Below the pieces are notes generated by a model. That model was not told the DNA's origin and made no database searches. It saw only the letters and a list, made by a program, of their open reading frames with translations. 64,000 nucleotides of DNA from the NCBI GenBank assembly GCA_958436175.1, contig CAUBJF010000009.1:46829-110828 (forward strand), written 5' to 3'. The first letter of the stretch is position 1. Each line of letters starts with the position of its first letter. Source of the stretch: an uncultured Muribaculaceae bacterium (lineage in GTDB: Bacteria > Bacteroidota > Bacteroidia > Bacteroidales > Muribaculaceae). The translations under genes were made by a program, and so were the position numbers. Shown here in pieces: positions 1-8,237 of this stretch.

Positions 1-899
1 TGTGTATCGTAGTCGGCGAAGAAGCCGAGATGTTTCCCTGCGGCTTCTTTAGCAGCGGGGATGATACGGGCATTGCGGACCACTTCCTGATAGCGTTCGC
101 CAGTCACTTCTTCGCGTTTCCTTGTCCAGCCGTCGGGTATTGCTGCCGACCATACGCCCCAGTCTTTGAATGGCTTGGAGAGTTGGGCATAGAAGAATAT
201 TGTGTAATCGGCTTTACCGTCGCCGTTGCCCCAGCCTCCACCTTCGGGAGTACATACCATCTTGCCTTTGATGGTCCTATTGTCGACGATCTCGATTTCC
301 TGATACACCGATGTCCCTCCTACGCGTCGGGCAAGGTCTATTTGTATATGGGCCTCATTGCTTTCCGGGAACGTGAAACGCAACATGCCACTGTGGAGCA
401 GGGCAGTAGCCTCTGCCTTGATACCATAATCGCTGAGCATGACTGAGTAATATCCCCCTGAGGCGTGTTCGCTCTTTTTATCATAGTGAGAACGATACCC
501 CACGTCGGTATTACCTGGCTTACCGGCTACAGTATGGAGTTCGCCTATTGTGGGCATGACCAGGAAGTTGCCGAGGTCGCCATACCAGCCTATGCCGGAC
601 ATCTGTGTGAAGGCAAAACCCTCTATAGTCGTGTGTTCGTAGCTGTAGCCGCAGCCATTGTCGCCGCCTGTTATTGTGTTTGGACTGACTTGCACCATGC
701 CGAATGGAGCTGTCGCGCCGGGGAATGTCTTGCCGAGTCCGTGGTAGGAGCCTGCGGCTTCCTGGTTGGTGGTCGCTCCGATGAAGGGATTTACATAGTC
801 CGAAAGCCTCTTCTCATTAGGAGTTTCGGAATGTACTGTCAGTGAGATGCATAGCAAAATGGCAATTAGAAAGATAGGTGATAGTTTAAGTCGGGTCAT
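1..899 (-). CDS. GH92 family alpha-mannosidase, N-terminal part (cut by window edge)
   Basis: Reading the minus strand from the ATG at 899 gives an open frame of 299 codons with no stop before base 1. It opens with a signal peptide (MTRLKLSPIFLIAILLC...) followed by the GH92 start signature YVNPFIGAT, then GKTFPGATAPFGMVQVSP and CGYSYEHTTIEGFAFTQMSG, all typical of the N-terminal beta-sandwich domain of GH92 exo-acting alpha-mannosidases of Bacteroidales. The catalytic (alpha/alpha)6 domain lies outside the window, so activity and linkage cannot be judged. These calcium-dependent enzymes usually act in the periplasm on N-glycans or yeast mannan. A Bacteroidetes promoter precedes it at 1011-1042, leaving a leader of about 100 bases. 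Confidence 0.9.
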   Translation of the reverse strand, partial: MTRLKLSPIFLIAILLCISLTVHSETPNEKRLSDYVNPFIGATTNQEAAGSYHGLGKTFPGATAPFGMVQVSPNTITGGDNGCGYSYEHTTIEGFAFTQMSGIGWYGDLGNFLVMPTIGELHTVAGKPGNTDVGYRSHYDKKSEHASGGYYSVMLSDYGIKAEATALLHSGMLRFTFPESNEAHIQIDLARRVGGTSVYQEIEIVDNRTIKGKMVCTPEGGGWGNGDGKADYTIFFYAQLSKPFKDWGVWSAAIPDGWTRKREEVTGERYQEVVRNARIIPAAKEAAGKHLGFFADYDT

Positions 900-1010
900 G
901 ATAGTATGGGAGGGTTGAAGAATCAGTTAAATAAGCCTTAATTTCGCATCGGGTTCAGCGATAACCAAGGGAAATTTGTTCATAGGAAGAAAGAGAGTAA
1001 GATATGTATG

Positions 1011-1042
1011 CAAAATTAGCAAAAACTATCCTAAGGGACAAG
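1011..1042 (-). promoter_or_regulatory. Promoter for the GH92 gene
   Basis: On the minus strand a -33 element CTTG (1039-1042) is followed after 20 bases by the -7 element TAATTTTG (1011-1018), matching the Bacteroidetes pattern TTTG-N19-21-TAnnTTTG with one mismatch. It faces away from the pgi promoter. Confidence 0.65.
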
Positions 1043-1075
1043 GAAGACTTCAAAAGAGTCCTTAGAGCATGAAAA

Positions 1076-1107
1076 TTTGCGATTGACAGTCTGAATGAGT
1101 ATATTTG
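1076..1107 (+). promoter_or_regulatory. Promoter for pgi
   Basis: TTTG (1076-1079), 20 bases, then TATATTTG (1100-1107): a full match to the Bacteroidetes housekeeping promoter. The -7 lies 27 bases before the ATG at 1134, which supports that start over an upstream in-frame codon at 1095. Confidence 0.8.
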
Positions 1108-1133
1108 CCGTTAATTTCGTAAAACACATCCAC

Positions 1134-2462
1134 ATGGAAAAGATTCAAGTTATCACCAAAGGTATAGCACCGTTTGTAAGTGAGGCCGATACGGAAGCTC
1201 TTGCTCCGGAGGCAGCCAAGAGCCTTGCCAAGCTTACCGACCATACGGGCCTCGGAAATGATTTCCTTGGCTGGGTCAAGCTCCCCGAAGAAACATCTAA
1301 AGAACTTCTCGACGATATCAACGCCACGGCAGCCCGTCTGCGCGAGCTCTGCGAGGTCGTAGTGGCCGTAGGCATCGGCGGTAGCTACCTTGGTGCGAAA
1401 GCCGTCATCGAAGCTCTCAGCAATTCCTTTGCTGCATATAAGAGTGAAGGTACGAAGGTTCTCTTTGCCGGACAGAACATCGGCGAAGACTACATGGCCG
1501 AACTTCAGGAATACCTTAAAGGCAAGAAATTCGGTATCATCGTCATCTCCAAGAGCGGTACGACTACAGAACCCGCCATCGCCTTCCGCCTGCTCCGCGA
1601 ACAGCTCGAAAGCGAGCTCGGTCGTGAAGAGGCCAACAAACGCATCGTCGCAATCACTGACGCACGTCGCGGTGCTCTCCGCACACTTGCCAATACCGAA
1701 GGCTACAAGACCTTTGTCATCGAGGACAATGTCGGCGGTCGTTTCTCCGTGCTCACTCCTGTAGGCCTTCTGCCTATTGCTGTCGCAGGATATGACATCC
1801 ATGCACTTGTCAATGGTGCTTTCGAAATGCAGAAAGGCACACTCAACGGGGAAGACAAGTCGTCGGTCACATACGCTATCGCCCGCAATGCCCTTTATCG
1901 TTCCGGCAAGAAGATCGAGATACTCGTCAACTTCAACCCGAAGCTACATTTCTTCGGAGAATGGTGGAAGCAGCTCTATGGCGAAAGCGAAGGTAAGGAC
2001 CATAAGGGAATATTCCCGGCAGCTGTCGACGATACCACCGACCTTCACTCTATGGGTCAGTGGATTCAGGACGGCGAACGTTCGATTTTTGAAACCGTCA
2101 TCTCAGTCAAGAGCAGCGAACACGAGCTCCGCATCCCCTTCGACGAAGCCAACCTCGACGGTCTCAACTATATAGCAGGCAAGCGTATCGACGAAGTGAA
2201 CAAGATGGCAGAACTCGGTACACGTATCGCCCATATCGACGGAGGTGTGCCCAACATGCAGGTCATCGTTCCCTCGCTCTCCGAATACTATCTCGGCCAG
2301 CTCATCTACTTCTTCGAGGCAGCCTGCGGCATCAGCGGCTATCTTCTCGGTGTCAACCCCTTCAACCAGCCCGGTGTTGAAGCTTATAAGAAGAATATGT
2401 TCGCCCTCCTCGAAAAGCCGGGCTACGAGGCCGAAACAGCTGCCATCAAGGCAAAACTCTAA
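1134..2462 (+). CDS. pgi: Glucose-6-phosphate isomerase
   Basis: A 442-residue cytosolic enzyme interconverting glucose 6-phosphate and fructose 6-phosphate. Family signatures are clear: [17 protein letters not shown] near residue 80, [14 protein letters not shown] near 140, and the [15 protein letters not shown] block near 200 that is the PGI signature 1 region. The length matches the short bacterial form found in Bacteroidetes and Firmicutes. The ATG at 1134 was chosen because the promoter -7 box lies over the longer in-frame extension. The gene is monocistronic, since a terminator follows at once. In this window it links the fructan locus to central metabolism. Confidence 0.96.
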   Translation: MEKIQVITKGIAPFVSEADTEALAPEAAKSLAKLTDHTGLGNDFLGWVKLPEETSKELLDDINATAARLRELCEVVVAVGIGGSYLGAKAVIEALSNSFAAYKSEGTKVLFAGQNIGEDYMAELQEYLKGKKFGIIVISKSGTTTEPAIAFRLLREQLESELGREEANKRIVAITDARRGALRTLANTEGYKTFVIEDNVGGRFSVLTPVGLLPIAVAGYDIHALVNGAFEMQKGTLNGEDKSSVTYAIARNALYRSGKKIEILVNFNPKLHFFGEWWKQLYGESEGKDHKGIFPAAVDDTTDLHSMGQWIQDGERSIFETVISVKSSEHELRIPFDEANLDGLNYIAGKRIDEVNKMAELGTRIAHIDGGVPNMQVIVPSLSEYYLGQLIYFFEAACGISGYLLGVNPFNQPGVEAYKKNMFALLEKPGYEAETAAIKAKL

Positions 2463-2475
2463 CAATCAGATAACT

Positions 2476-2508
2476 TGCGGGAATGTACGAATACATTCCC
2501 GCATTTTG
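2476..2508 (+). terminator. Intrinsic terminator after pgi
   Basis: An 11-bp perfect stem (2476-2486 with 2493-2503, loop acgaat) is followed by TTTTGTATTTT. It begins 14 bases after the pgi stop and ends just before murI. Confidence 0.85.
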
Positions 2509-2518
2509 TATTTTATAG

Positions 2519-3346
2519 ATGCTACATCCAATCGGCGTATTTGATTCGGGCTATGGCGGCCTGACGATACTCAAGGAAATACGCAATGCTATTCCAGATG
2601 CCGACTATATCTATCTGGGAGACAATGCCCGTGCACCTTACGGTACACGCTCTTTCGGACTCGTCTATGAGTTCACGCGCCAAGCCGTTAGTTATCTCTT
2701 CGGCCAGGGTTGCCCCTTGGTCATCCTTGCATGCAACACTGCTTCGGCGAAGGCTCTACGCAGTATTCAGCAGCTTGATCTTCCGGCTATGGATGATCCG
2801 GCAAGGAGAGTGCTTGGAGTGATACGCCCTACTGTGGAAGCCGTCGAAACAGCTACGAAAACAGGGAGCATAGGTATATTCGGTACTCCCGGTACCATTG
2901 CCTCACATTCCTATGAAATAGAAATAGGCAAACGGCAGCCGGACGTTAAGGTATATACCCATGCATGCCCTATGTGGGTGCCTCTTGTCGAATATGGTGA
3001 AGCTCACGGTGACGGTGCCGACTACTTTGTGCGCAAGGATGTCGAAGCACTCTTCAGCCAGGCTTCTGACATAGACACACTCATACTCGGGTGCACTCAT
3101 TATCCTATATTGCTTGAAAAAATAAGGAAATATGTGCCTGATGATGTCACAATCCTCTCGCAGGGCGATATCGTGGCAGCATCGCTTGCCGAGTATCTGC
3201 GCCGCCATCCTGAGATGGATGAGCGTATAAGCCGTAAGGGGACCATACACTATCTGACAACAGAGAATGCCGACAAATTTTCGGAGTCGGCATCTAAATT
3301 TATGGGAACCAAAGTCGAAGCCGTCAGTGTCAAGCTTCCGGGATGA
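2519..3346 (+). CDS. murI: Glutamate racemase
   Basis: A 275-residue cytosolic enzyme that converts L- to D-glutamate for peptidoglycan. The sequence shows GVFDSGYGGLTILKEI at the N-terminus, the first catalytic cysteine in ACNTASAKAL (Cys72) and the second in LGCTHYPIL (Cys192), with the GDNARAPYG substrate loop. Length is normal. The ATG at 2519 sits only about ten bases after the pgi terminator, so the promoter must lie within the pgi end region or transcription reads through; no good -7 box is seen. Confidence 0.95.
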   Translation: MLHPIGVFDSGYGGLTILKEIRNAIPDADYIYLGDNARAPYGTRSFGLVYEFTRQAVSYLFGQGCPLVILACNTASAKALRSIQQLDLPAMDDPARRVLGVIRPTVEAVETATKTGSIGIFGTPGTIASHSYEIEIGKRQPDVKVYTHACPMWVPLVEYGEAHGDGADYFVRKDVEALFSQASDIDTLILGCTHYPILLEKIRKYVPDDVTILSQGDIVAASLAEYLRRHPEMDERISRKGTIHYLTTENADKFSESASKFMGTKVEAVSVKLPG

Positions 3347-3399
3347 CATGTGAGACTAAAAAAATTCGGCTCGGCTCGCTCTGTTTTAATTATAATATG

Positions 3400-3407
3400 T
3401 ATCTTTG
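3400..3407 (+). promoter_or_regulatory. -7 promoter element for the MFS transporter
   Basis: TATCTTTG matches TAnnTTTG and lies about 70 bases before the start codon. No convincing -33 TTTG is present at the right spacing, so an activator may be needed. Confidence 0.5.
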
Positions 3408-3478
3408 CATAAGATAAACACAGCTTTGCAAAAAAACAATTAAATATTAATACTATAAACTAATCACCTCAAGTACCA

Positions 3479-4783
3479 ATGGAAAAAACCAAAGTACAGG
3501 CAAAGGGCAGCAACACGGTGGCCATCATCACTATGTTCTTCATCTTTGCCATGATTTCGTTCGTCACGAACATGGCAGCCCCCTTCGGAAATATCTGGGG
3601 CTTCCGTTATGAATGGGCCGGCATGGCCGGTAACCTCATGAACTTCACCGCCTACCTTTTCATGGGTATACCTGCCGGTAACATGCTTATCAAATACGGC
3701 TATAAGAAAACAGCCCTCATCGCACTTGCCGTAGGTGCCATAGGTCTTGCTATACAGCTCACTTCCGGCTATCTCGGAGGTGGCGAAGCTGCTCTCTTTG
3801 TTTATCTTCTCGGTGCTCTTGTCTGCGGTTTCTGCGTATGTATGCTCAATACCGTTGTTAACCCCATGCTCAACCTTCTCGGTGGCGGCGGCAACAAAGG
3901 CAACCAGCTCATCCAGACCGGCGGAGCCCTCAACTCCCTCGCCGGTACGCTGACACCTCTGCTTGTAGGTGTTCTTGTCGGAACCCTGACCAAGGAGACA
4001 ACTATGGCATCTGTAGCACCACTTGTGATTACCGGTATTGTCATCTTCGTTCTTGCATTCGTCATCATCTCGTTTATCAAGATTGTTGAACCGCAGGCCA
4101 ACCTCAGCAAGATAAAATACGAGCACAGCCCGCTTGCTTTCCGTCATTGCCGCCTCGGTGTGATTGCCATCTTCTTCTATGTCGGTGTCGAAATCGGTAT
4201 TCCCGGTGAAATGAACGCATGGGTGAGCCGTATGTCCTTCGAAGGAGCTGCTGCCGTTGCCGGTTCTCTTGCTGCCCTCTACTGGCTCATGATGCTTGTA
4301 GGTCGTTTCCTCAGTTCTATCATCAGCGGCAAGGTATCGACACGCGCACAGATGGTCACAGTATCCTCCGTCGCTATCGCTTTGATGCTCATAGCAATCT
4401 TCCTGCCGGAGACAGTTACTTTCAAGTCTCCTGAGATCAAGGCTCTCAATATCACCAGTGGCGAAGTGCCTATGAAGTGCCTCTTCCTCTTCCTCGCCGG
4501 TCTCTGCACCTCCGTTATGTGGGGCGGTATCTTCAACCTTGCAACAGAAGGTCTCGGCAAATATACAGCCAAAGCTTCCGGTCTCTTCATGATGATGGTA
4601 GTCGGCGGCGGCATCATGCCTTTCATCCAGGACTGGATCGGCCGTAACTTCGGCTACATCAACAGCTACTGGCTCGTTGTAGGTATGCTCGCATATATAT
4701 TCTTCTACTCTTTCTCGGGAAGCAAGAATGTCAATACCGACATTTCCGTGGAAGACGAAATGCCCGACCTCCGCGATCTCTGA
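3479..4783 (+). CDS. MFS transporter, FHS (fucose/glucose permease-like) type
   Basis: A 434-residue inner-membrane protein with about 12 hydrophobic segments. The N-terminal block (MISFVTNMAAPFGNIW, then LMNFTAYLFMGIPAGNML and IKYGYKK) resembles the FHS branch of the major facilitator superfamily, which imports hexoses or fucose with protons. No enzyme for a particular sugar lies beside it, so the substrate is unknown. A strong terminator separates it from the oxalate genes, which argues against its being their carrier, although MFS proteins can also carry oxalate (OxlT). The start at 3479 follows an A-rich leader. Confidence 0.8.
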   Translation: MEKTKVQAKGSNTVAIITMFFIFAMISFVTNMAAPFGNIWGFRYEWAGMAGNLMNFTAYLFMGIPAGNMLIKYGYKKTALIALAVGAIGLAIQLTSGYLGGGEAALFVYLLGALVCGFCVCMLNTVVNPMLNLLGGGGNKGNQLIQTGGALNSLAGTLTPLLVGVLVGTLTKETTMASVAPLVITGIVIFVLAFVIISFIKIVEPQANLSKIKYEHSPLAFRHCRLGVIAIFFYVGVEIGIPGEMNAWVSRMSFEGAAAVAGSLAALYWLMMLVGRFLSSIISGKVSTRAQMVTVSSVAIALMLIAIFLPETVTFKSPEIKALNITSGEVPMKCLFLFLAGLCTSVMWGGIFNLATEGLGKYTAKASGLFMMMVVGGGIMPFIQDWIGRNFGYINSYWLVVGMLAYIFFYSFSGSKNVNTDISVEDEMPDLRDL

Positions 4784-4807
4784 TAAATACAATTTTTTTA
4801 AATATCA

Positions 4808-4846
4808 AATGCCCTGTCCGTGGCACTTCGGACAGGGCATTTTGTT
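4808..4846 (+). terminator. Intrinsic terminator after the MFS gene
   Basis: A perfect 13-bp stem, aatgccctgtccg (4808-4820) with its complement (4829-4841), an 8-base loop and a short T tract. Confidence 0.9.
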
Positions 4847-4996
4847 GTGCAACGGCTCATTGCGAATTTTTTTATGTGAATGTAGAAAGATTACCGTTGA
4901 ACTTATCCAGCCTCGGGGATGTTCTACAATAGAGAAGCAAAATAATGGCTTTCATACAGATTATTCAATTACATAACCGCATAAACTAACAAAACA

Positions 4997-6292
4997 ATGA
5001 ACACAGCTCCTCTTCAGGGAATAAAAGTCGTAGACTTCACAAACGTGCAGTCCGGCCCTTCTTGTACACAGCTACTGGCATGGCTCGGTGCCGATGTTGT
5101 AAAAATCGAACGTCCCGGTACCGGTGATGCAACCCGAAATGAACTCCAGTTCATGGAAGGAGAACCGAGTTACTATTTCCTACAGCTTAATTCTGACAAA
5201 AAATCGCTTGCGCTCGATGCTGCAACCCCCGACGGCAAGGCTATACTTACCAAACTCATCGAGCAGGCCGATGTATTTATCGAGAATCTTCACCCGGGCG
5301 CAATGGACAAGCTCGGGTTCAGCTGGGAAGTAGTCCATAAAATCAATCCAAGATGCGTCTATGCGACTATAAAAGGTTTCCCGGTTAGTTCCCAGTATGC
5401 AAACCTCAAGGCTTACGAACCTGTCGCACAGGTGACAGCCGGTGCCGCTTCGACGACAGGCTGGTACGAAGGAGAATATAACATCCCGACACAGAGTGGC
5501 GCGGCCCTCGGTGACTCCAATACGGGCATGCACTGTACTATCGGCATTCTGGCCGCCCTTATGCAGCGTGAGCATACCGGAGAAGGGTCCTTCGTGTATC
5601 AGTCGATGCACAATGCCTGCCTCAACCTCTGCCGTATCAAGACACGCGACCAGCTGACTCTCGACAAAATAGGCTATCTCACACAGTTCCCACAGTATCC
5701 TAACGGCAAGTTCGGTGATTTCGTACCGCGTTCGGGTAACCAGGAAGGTTCCGGCGTTCTCGGCTGGACTTACAAGTGTAAAGGCTGGGAGACAGACCCC
5801 AACGCCTATGTCTACGTTATCCTTCAGCGTGGTGCAAAAGATTTCGAAAAGGCTTGCGCCGTACTCGGTTTCGAGGACTGGCTCACCAACCCTGACTTCA
5901 ATACTGCCGACGCGCGCGACAGACATAAACAGGAAATCTGGGCTCGCATCCAGCAGTTCTGTATTGACAAAACCAAGTTCGAGGTTACCGAATTACTGTC
6001 CAAAGGCGGTGTTCCTGTCGCTCCAGTCCTTTCTACAAAGGAAATTATGGACGACCAGAGCCTTTACGACGGCAATACCCTTGTCAAAATCAACCAGGGC
6101 GGCAAGATTGGTGAATTCGTAACCGTCGGTGTTCCTTTCACCATATCCAACTATCAGCCTACTTACGGTCCGTGCCCGACTCTCGGTGGCAATACCGAAG
6201 AAATCCTCAGCGGTCTCGGATATACGGCTGAACAGATTGCCCAGTTCAAAGCCAACGGTACTACCGCACCAATGCCTAAGGCTGCCAAATAA
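4997..6292 (+). CDS. frc: Formyl-CoA:oxalate CoA-transferase
   Basis: A 431-residue class III CoA-transferase that moves CoA from formyl-CoA to oxalate. The start (LQGIKVVDFTNVQSGPSCTQLLAWLGADVVKIERP) and the catalytic aspartate in LGDSNTGMHCTIGILAAL (Asp173) match the Frc/YfdW branch, as does LGWTYKCKGWETDPNAYVY. The loop just before this last block, a run of four glycines in Oxalobacter Frc and E. coli YfdW, reads QEGSGVLG here (residues 249-256). The next gene is oxc, which fixes the role as oxalate metabolism. No standard -7 box is seen upstream, though a TGTAGAA/TTCTACA inverted repeat (4881-4887, 4922-4928) lies there. Confidence 0.92.
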   Translation: MNTAPLQGIKVVDFTNVQSGPSCTQLLAWLGADVVKIERPGTGDATRNELQFMEGEPSYYFLQLNSDKKSLALDAATPDGKAILTKLIEQADVFIENLHPGAMDKLGFSWEVVHKINPRCVYATIKGFPVSSQYANLKAYEPVAQVTAGAASTTGWYEGEYNIPTQSGAALGDSNTGMHCTIGILAALMQREHTGEGSFVYQSMHNACLNLCRIKTRDQLTLDKIGYLTQFPQYPNGKFGDFVPRSGNQEGSGVLGWTYKCKGWETDPNAYVYVILQRGAKDFEKACAVLGFEDWLTNPDFNTADARDRHKQEIWARIQQFCIDKTKFEVTELLSKGGVPVAPVLSTKEIMDDQSLYDGNTLVKINQGGKIGEFVTVGVPFTISNYQPTYGPCPTLGGNTEEILSGLGYTAEQIAQFKANGTTAPMPKAAK

Positions 6293-6315
6293 GACTGGGA
6301 CATTCATGACATCGG

Positions 6316-6368
6316 CGGGGATGAAGGTAAGTTAAAGCTCCGTAAGGCGGCTCTTGCTTACATCCCCG
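6316..6368 (+). other. Hairpin between frc and oxc
   Basis: CGGGGATG (6316-6323) pairs with CATCCCCG (6361-6368), extended inside by TAAG/CTTA (6328-6331, 6357-6360). Only a weak T tract follows. It could be an attenuator, a processing site or an mRNA-stability element within the frc-oxc transcript. Confidence 0.5.
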
Positions 6369-6407
6369 TCTCTTTCAATAACATTCGCCATATAAACGAA
6401 CTAAGAA

Positions 6408-8141
6408 ATGACAACTACTGCAACAACTCCAACAGCTCCCCACTATCCGGAGCAGGTGACAGGAATGGATATTCTTGTCCGGGCCCTCAAGATGGTAGGC
6501 ATAGACACAATGTATGGTCTGGTCGGTATCCCGGTGACCGAAGTGGCTTATATCGCCCAGGCACGCGGAATCCGCTTCGTCGGTTTCCGTCATGAACAGC
6601 AGGCCGGTATGGCAGCTGCTACACACGGCTATCTTACCCATACTCCCGGCGTTCTCCTGACTGTATCTTCCTTAGGCTTTATGAACGGTCTTACGGCTAC
6701 TACCAATGCTACCGTAAACTGCTATCCTATGATACAGATCAGCGGCTCGAGCCAGCGCGATCCCATCGACCTTGACCAGGGAACATACGAAGGTCTCGAC
6801 CAGTTCAATGTAGCCAAGCCTCTTGTCAAGGCTGCATACCGTGTAAACAAACCCGAAGATATTCCTACGGCTGTCGTACGCGCTTATCGTGCCGCTATTT
6901 CCGGGCGTCCCGGCGGTGTGTACCTTGATTTTACAGAGCCATGTCTTGCTGCTATCATGCAGGCTTCTGATGCCGACAAACTGTTCTATACCCCTGTCGA
7001 TCTCTGCCCTGCGATGCCTGCAGCTCCGGAAGCAGTGAAGCGTGCGGCCGATTTACTTGCCTCGGCGAAGAAGCCGGCACTCCTTATCGGCAAAGGCGCT
7101 GCCTATGCACGTGTCGAAGACCGTCTCAAAAAGCTCGTCGATACCTACAAACTCCCGTATTTCCCCATGTCGATGGCCAAAGGTGTCCTTCCTGACGATG
7201 GCGAACTCAGCGCACTGTCGTGCCGCTCGACTATCATGGAGGAGGCCGATGTAGTCATCCTCGTCGGAGCGCGTCTCAACTGGCTGCTTTCGAGAGGACA
7301 CGGCAAGTGGAGCCCCGATACAAAGTTCATACAGTTCGAAATCGACCCTGAAGAAATCGATTGCAACCGCCCCATCGCGGCTCCTGTGGTCGGCGATATG
7401 GCCAGCTCTCTCGATGCCTTCCTCACAGAGATGGAAAGTCGCAAGATGAGTACAGATCCCGGGTGGATCCCGTCCTTGCAGGCAGAGACAAAAGCCAAGA
7501 ATGAAAAGTTCAAGGCTCGTCTCACAGCCAACGCAAATGTGCAGCCGATGGATCATTGGACCGCACTGGGCGCTATCAAGCCTATTATTGAAGCGAACCC
7601 AGATGTTATCCTCGTAAATGAAGGAGCCAACACCCTGGACGATACACGCGATGCAATCAGCATGTCTCTGCCCCGTCATCGTATCGACTGTGCCACATGG
7701 GCTATCATGGGCATGGGCATGGGGAGTGCCGTTGGTGCCGCAGTATCGACCGGAAAGAGCGTAGTCGCAGTCGAAGGTGACAGCGCATTCGGCTTTTCGG
7801 GCATGGATTTCTCGACAATCTGTCGGTTCAAACTGCCTGTGACAGTCGTAATCTTCAACAACGGCGGTATCTACAATGGTATCGGTGTCAACGCGAGCGG
7901 AGGTACCGATCCTGCTCCTACCACTCTCGACATACATGCCCGTTACGACAAGCTCGGCGAAGCATTTGGTGCCAAAACATATTATGTCGCCACCCCTGAG
8001 GAACTAAGCTCGGCACTCAAGGAAGCTCTCGCTTCCAAGGCTCCCGCACTAATAGACGTCCAGCTCGCAGCCGACTCCGGCAAGGAGTCCGGGCATATCG
8101 GGTATCTTAACCCCGAAGCGCTCGAACATTTCACCGTCTGA
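6408..8141 (+). CDS. oxc: Oxalyl-CoA decarboxylase
   Basis: A 577-residue thiamine-diphosphate enzyme that splits oxalyl-CoA to formyl-CoA and CO2, consuming a proton. The cofactor-activating glutamate is in GFRHEQQAGMAAATHG. The central domain contains the ADVVILVGARLNWLLSRGHGKW block. The C-terminal ThDP/Mg motif is GDSAFGFSGMDFSTICRF ending in NNGGIYNG, very close to characterised oxalyl-CoA decarboxylases. Length fits the family. With frc it forms a complete CoA-dependent oxalate cycle giving formate and CO2. It is followed after about 100 bases by a carrier gene. Confidence 0.95.
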   Translation: MTTTATTPTAPHYPEQVTGMDILVRALKMVGIDTMYGLVGIPVTEVAYIAQARGIRFVGFRHEQQAGMAAATHGYLTHTPGVLLTVSSLGFMNGLTATTNATVNCYPMIQISGSSQRDPIDLDQGTYEGLDQFNVAKPLVKAAYRVNKPEDIPTAVVRAYRAAISGRPGGVYLDFTEPCLAAIMQASDADKLFYTPVDLCPAMPAAPEAVKRAADLLASAKKPALLIGKGAAYARVEDRLKKLVDTYKLPYFPMSMAKGVLPDDGELSALSCRSTIMEEADVVILVGARLNWLLSRGHGKWSPDTKFIQFEIDPEEIDCNRPIAAPVVGDMASSLDAFLTEMESRKMSTDPGWIPSLQAETKAKNEKFKARLTANANVQPMDHWTALGAIKPIIEANPDVILVNEGANTLDDTRDAISMSLPRHRIDCATWAIMGMGMGSAVGAAVSTGKSVVAVEGDSAFGFSGMDFSTICRFKLPVTVVIFNNGGIYNGIGVNASGGTDPAPTTLDIHARYDKLGEAFGAKTYYVATPEELSSALKEALASKAPALIDVQLAADSGKESGHIGYLNPEALEHFTV

Positions 8142-8157
8142 GCCGAGGACTATTATT

Positions 8158-8191
8158 ACGCAGCCGCGCTCTGTCGCGAGCATGGCTGCGT
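8158..8191 (+). other. Hairpin between oxc and the AEC carrier
   Basis: ACGCAGCC (8158-8165) pairs with GGCTGCGT (8184-8191), and inside it GCTC (8168-8171) pairs with GAGC (8178-8181). Almost no T tract follows, so partial termination or a stability element is more likely than full termination. Confidence 0.45.
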
Positions 8192-8237
8192 TCTATCCAT
8201 CTAAACTCAACGTTTCATCTCTCATTACATCAATTTT

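Noticed and set aside
30..845. Two plus-strand open frames of 138 and 126 codons
   Set aside because: They lie opposite the GH92 gene, which has a signal peptide and clear family motifs; the plus frames show no domain.
3479..4783. The MFS gene as an OxlT-type oxalate:formate antiporter
   Set aside because: Its N-terminal motifs fit sugar carriers of the FHS type, and a strong terminator separates it from frc.
3464..4792. Long minus-strand frame of 442 codons
   Set aside because: It mirrors the MFS transporter gene and has a low-complexity, His/Cys/Glu-rich translation typical of an antisense shadow.
4881..4928. TGTAGAA/TTCTACA inverted repeat before frc as an operator
   Set aside because: Only seven pairs with a 34-base spacer and no second copy seen; could be chance, so it is mentioned but not listed as a site.
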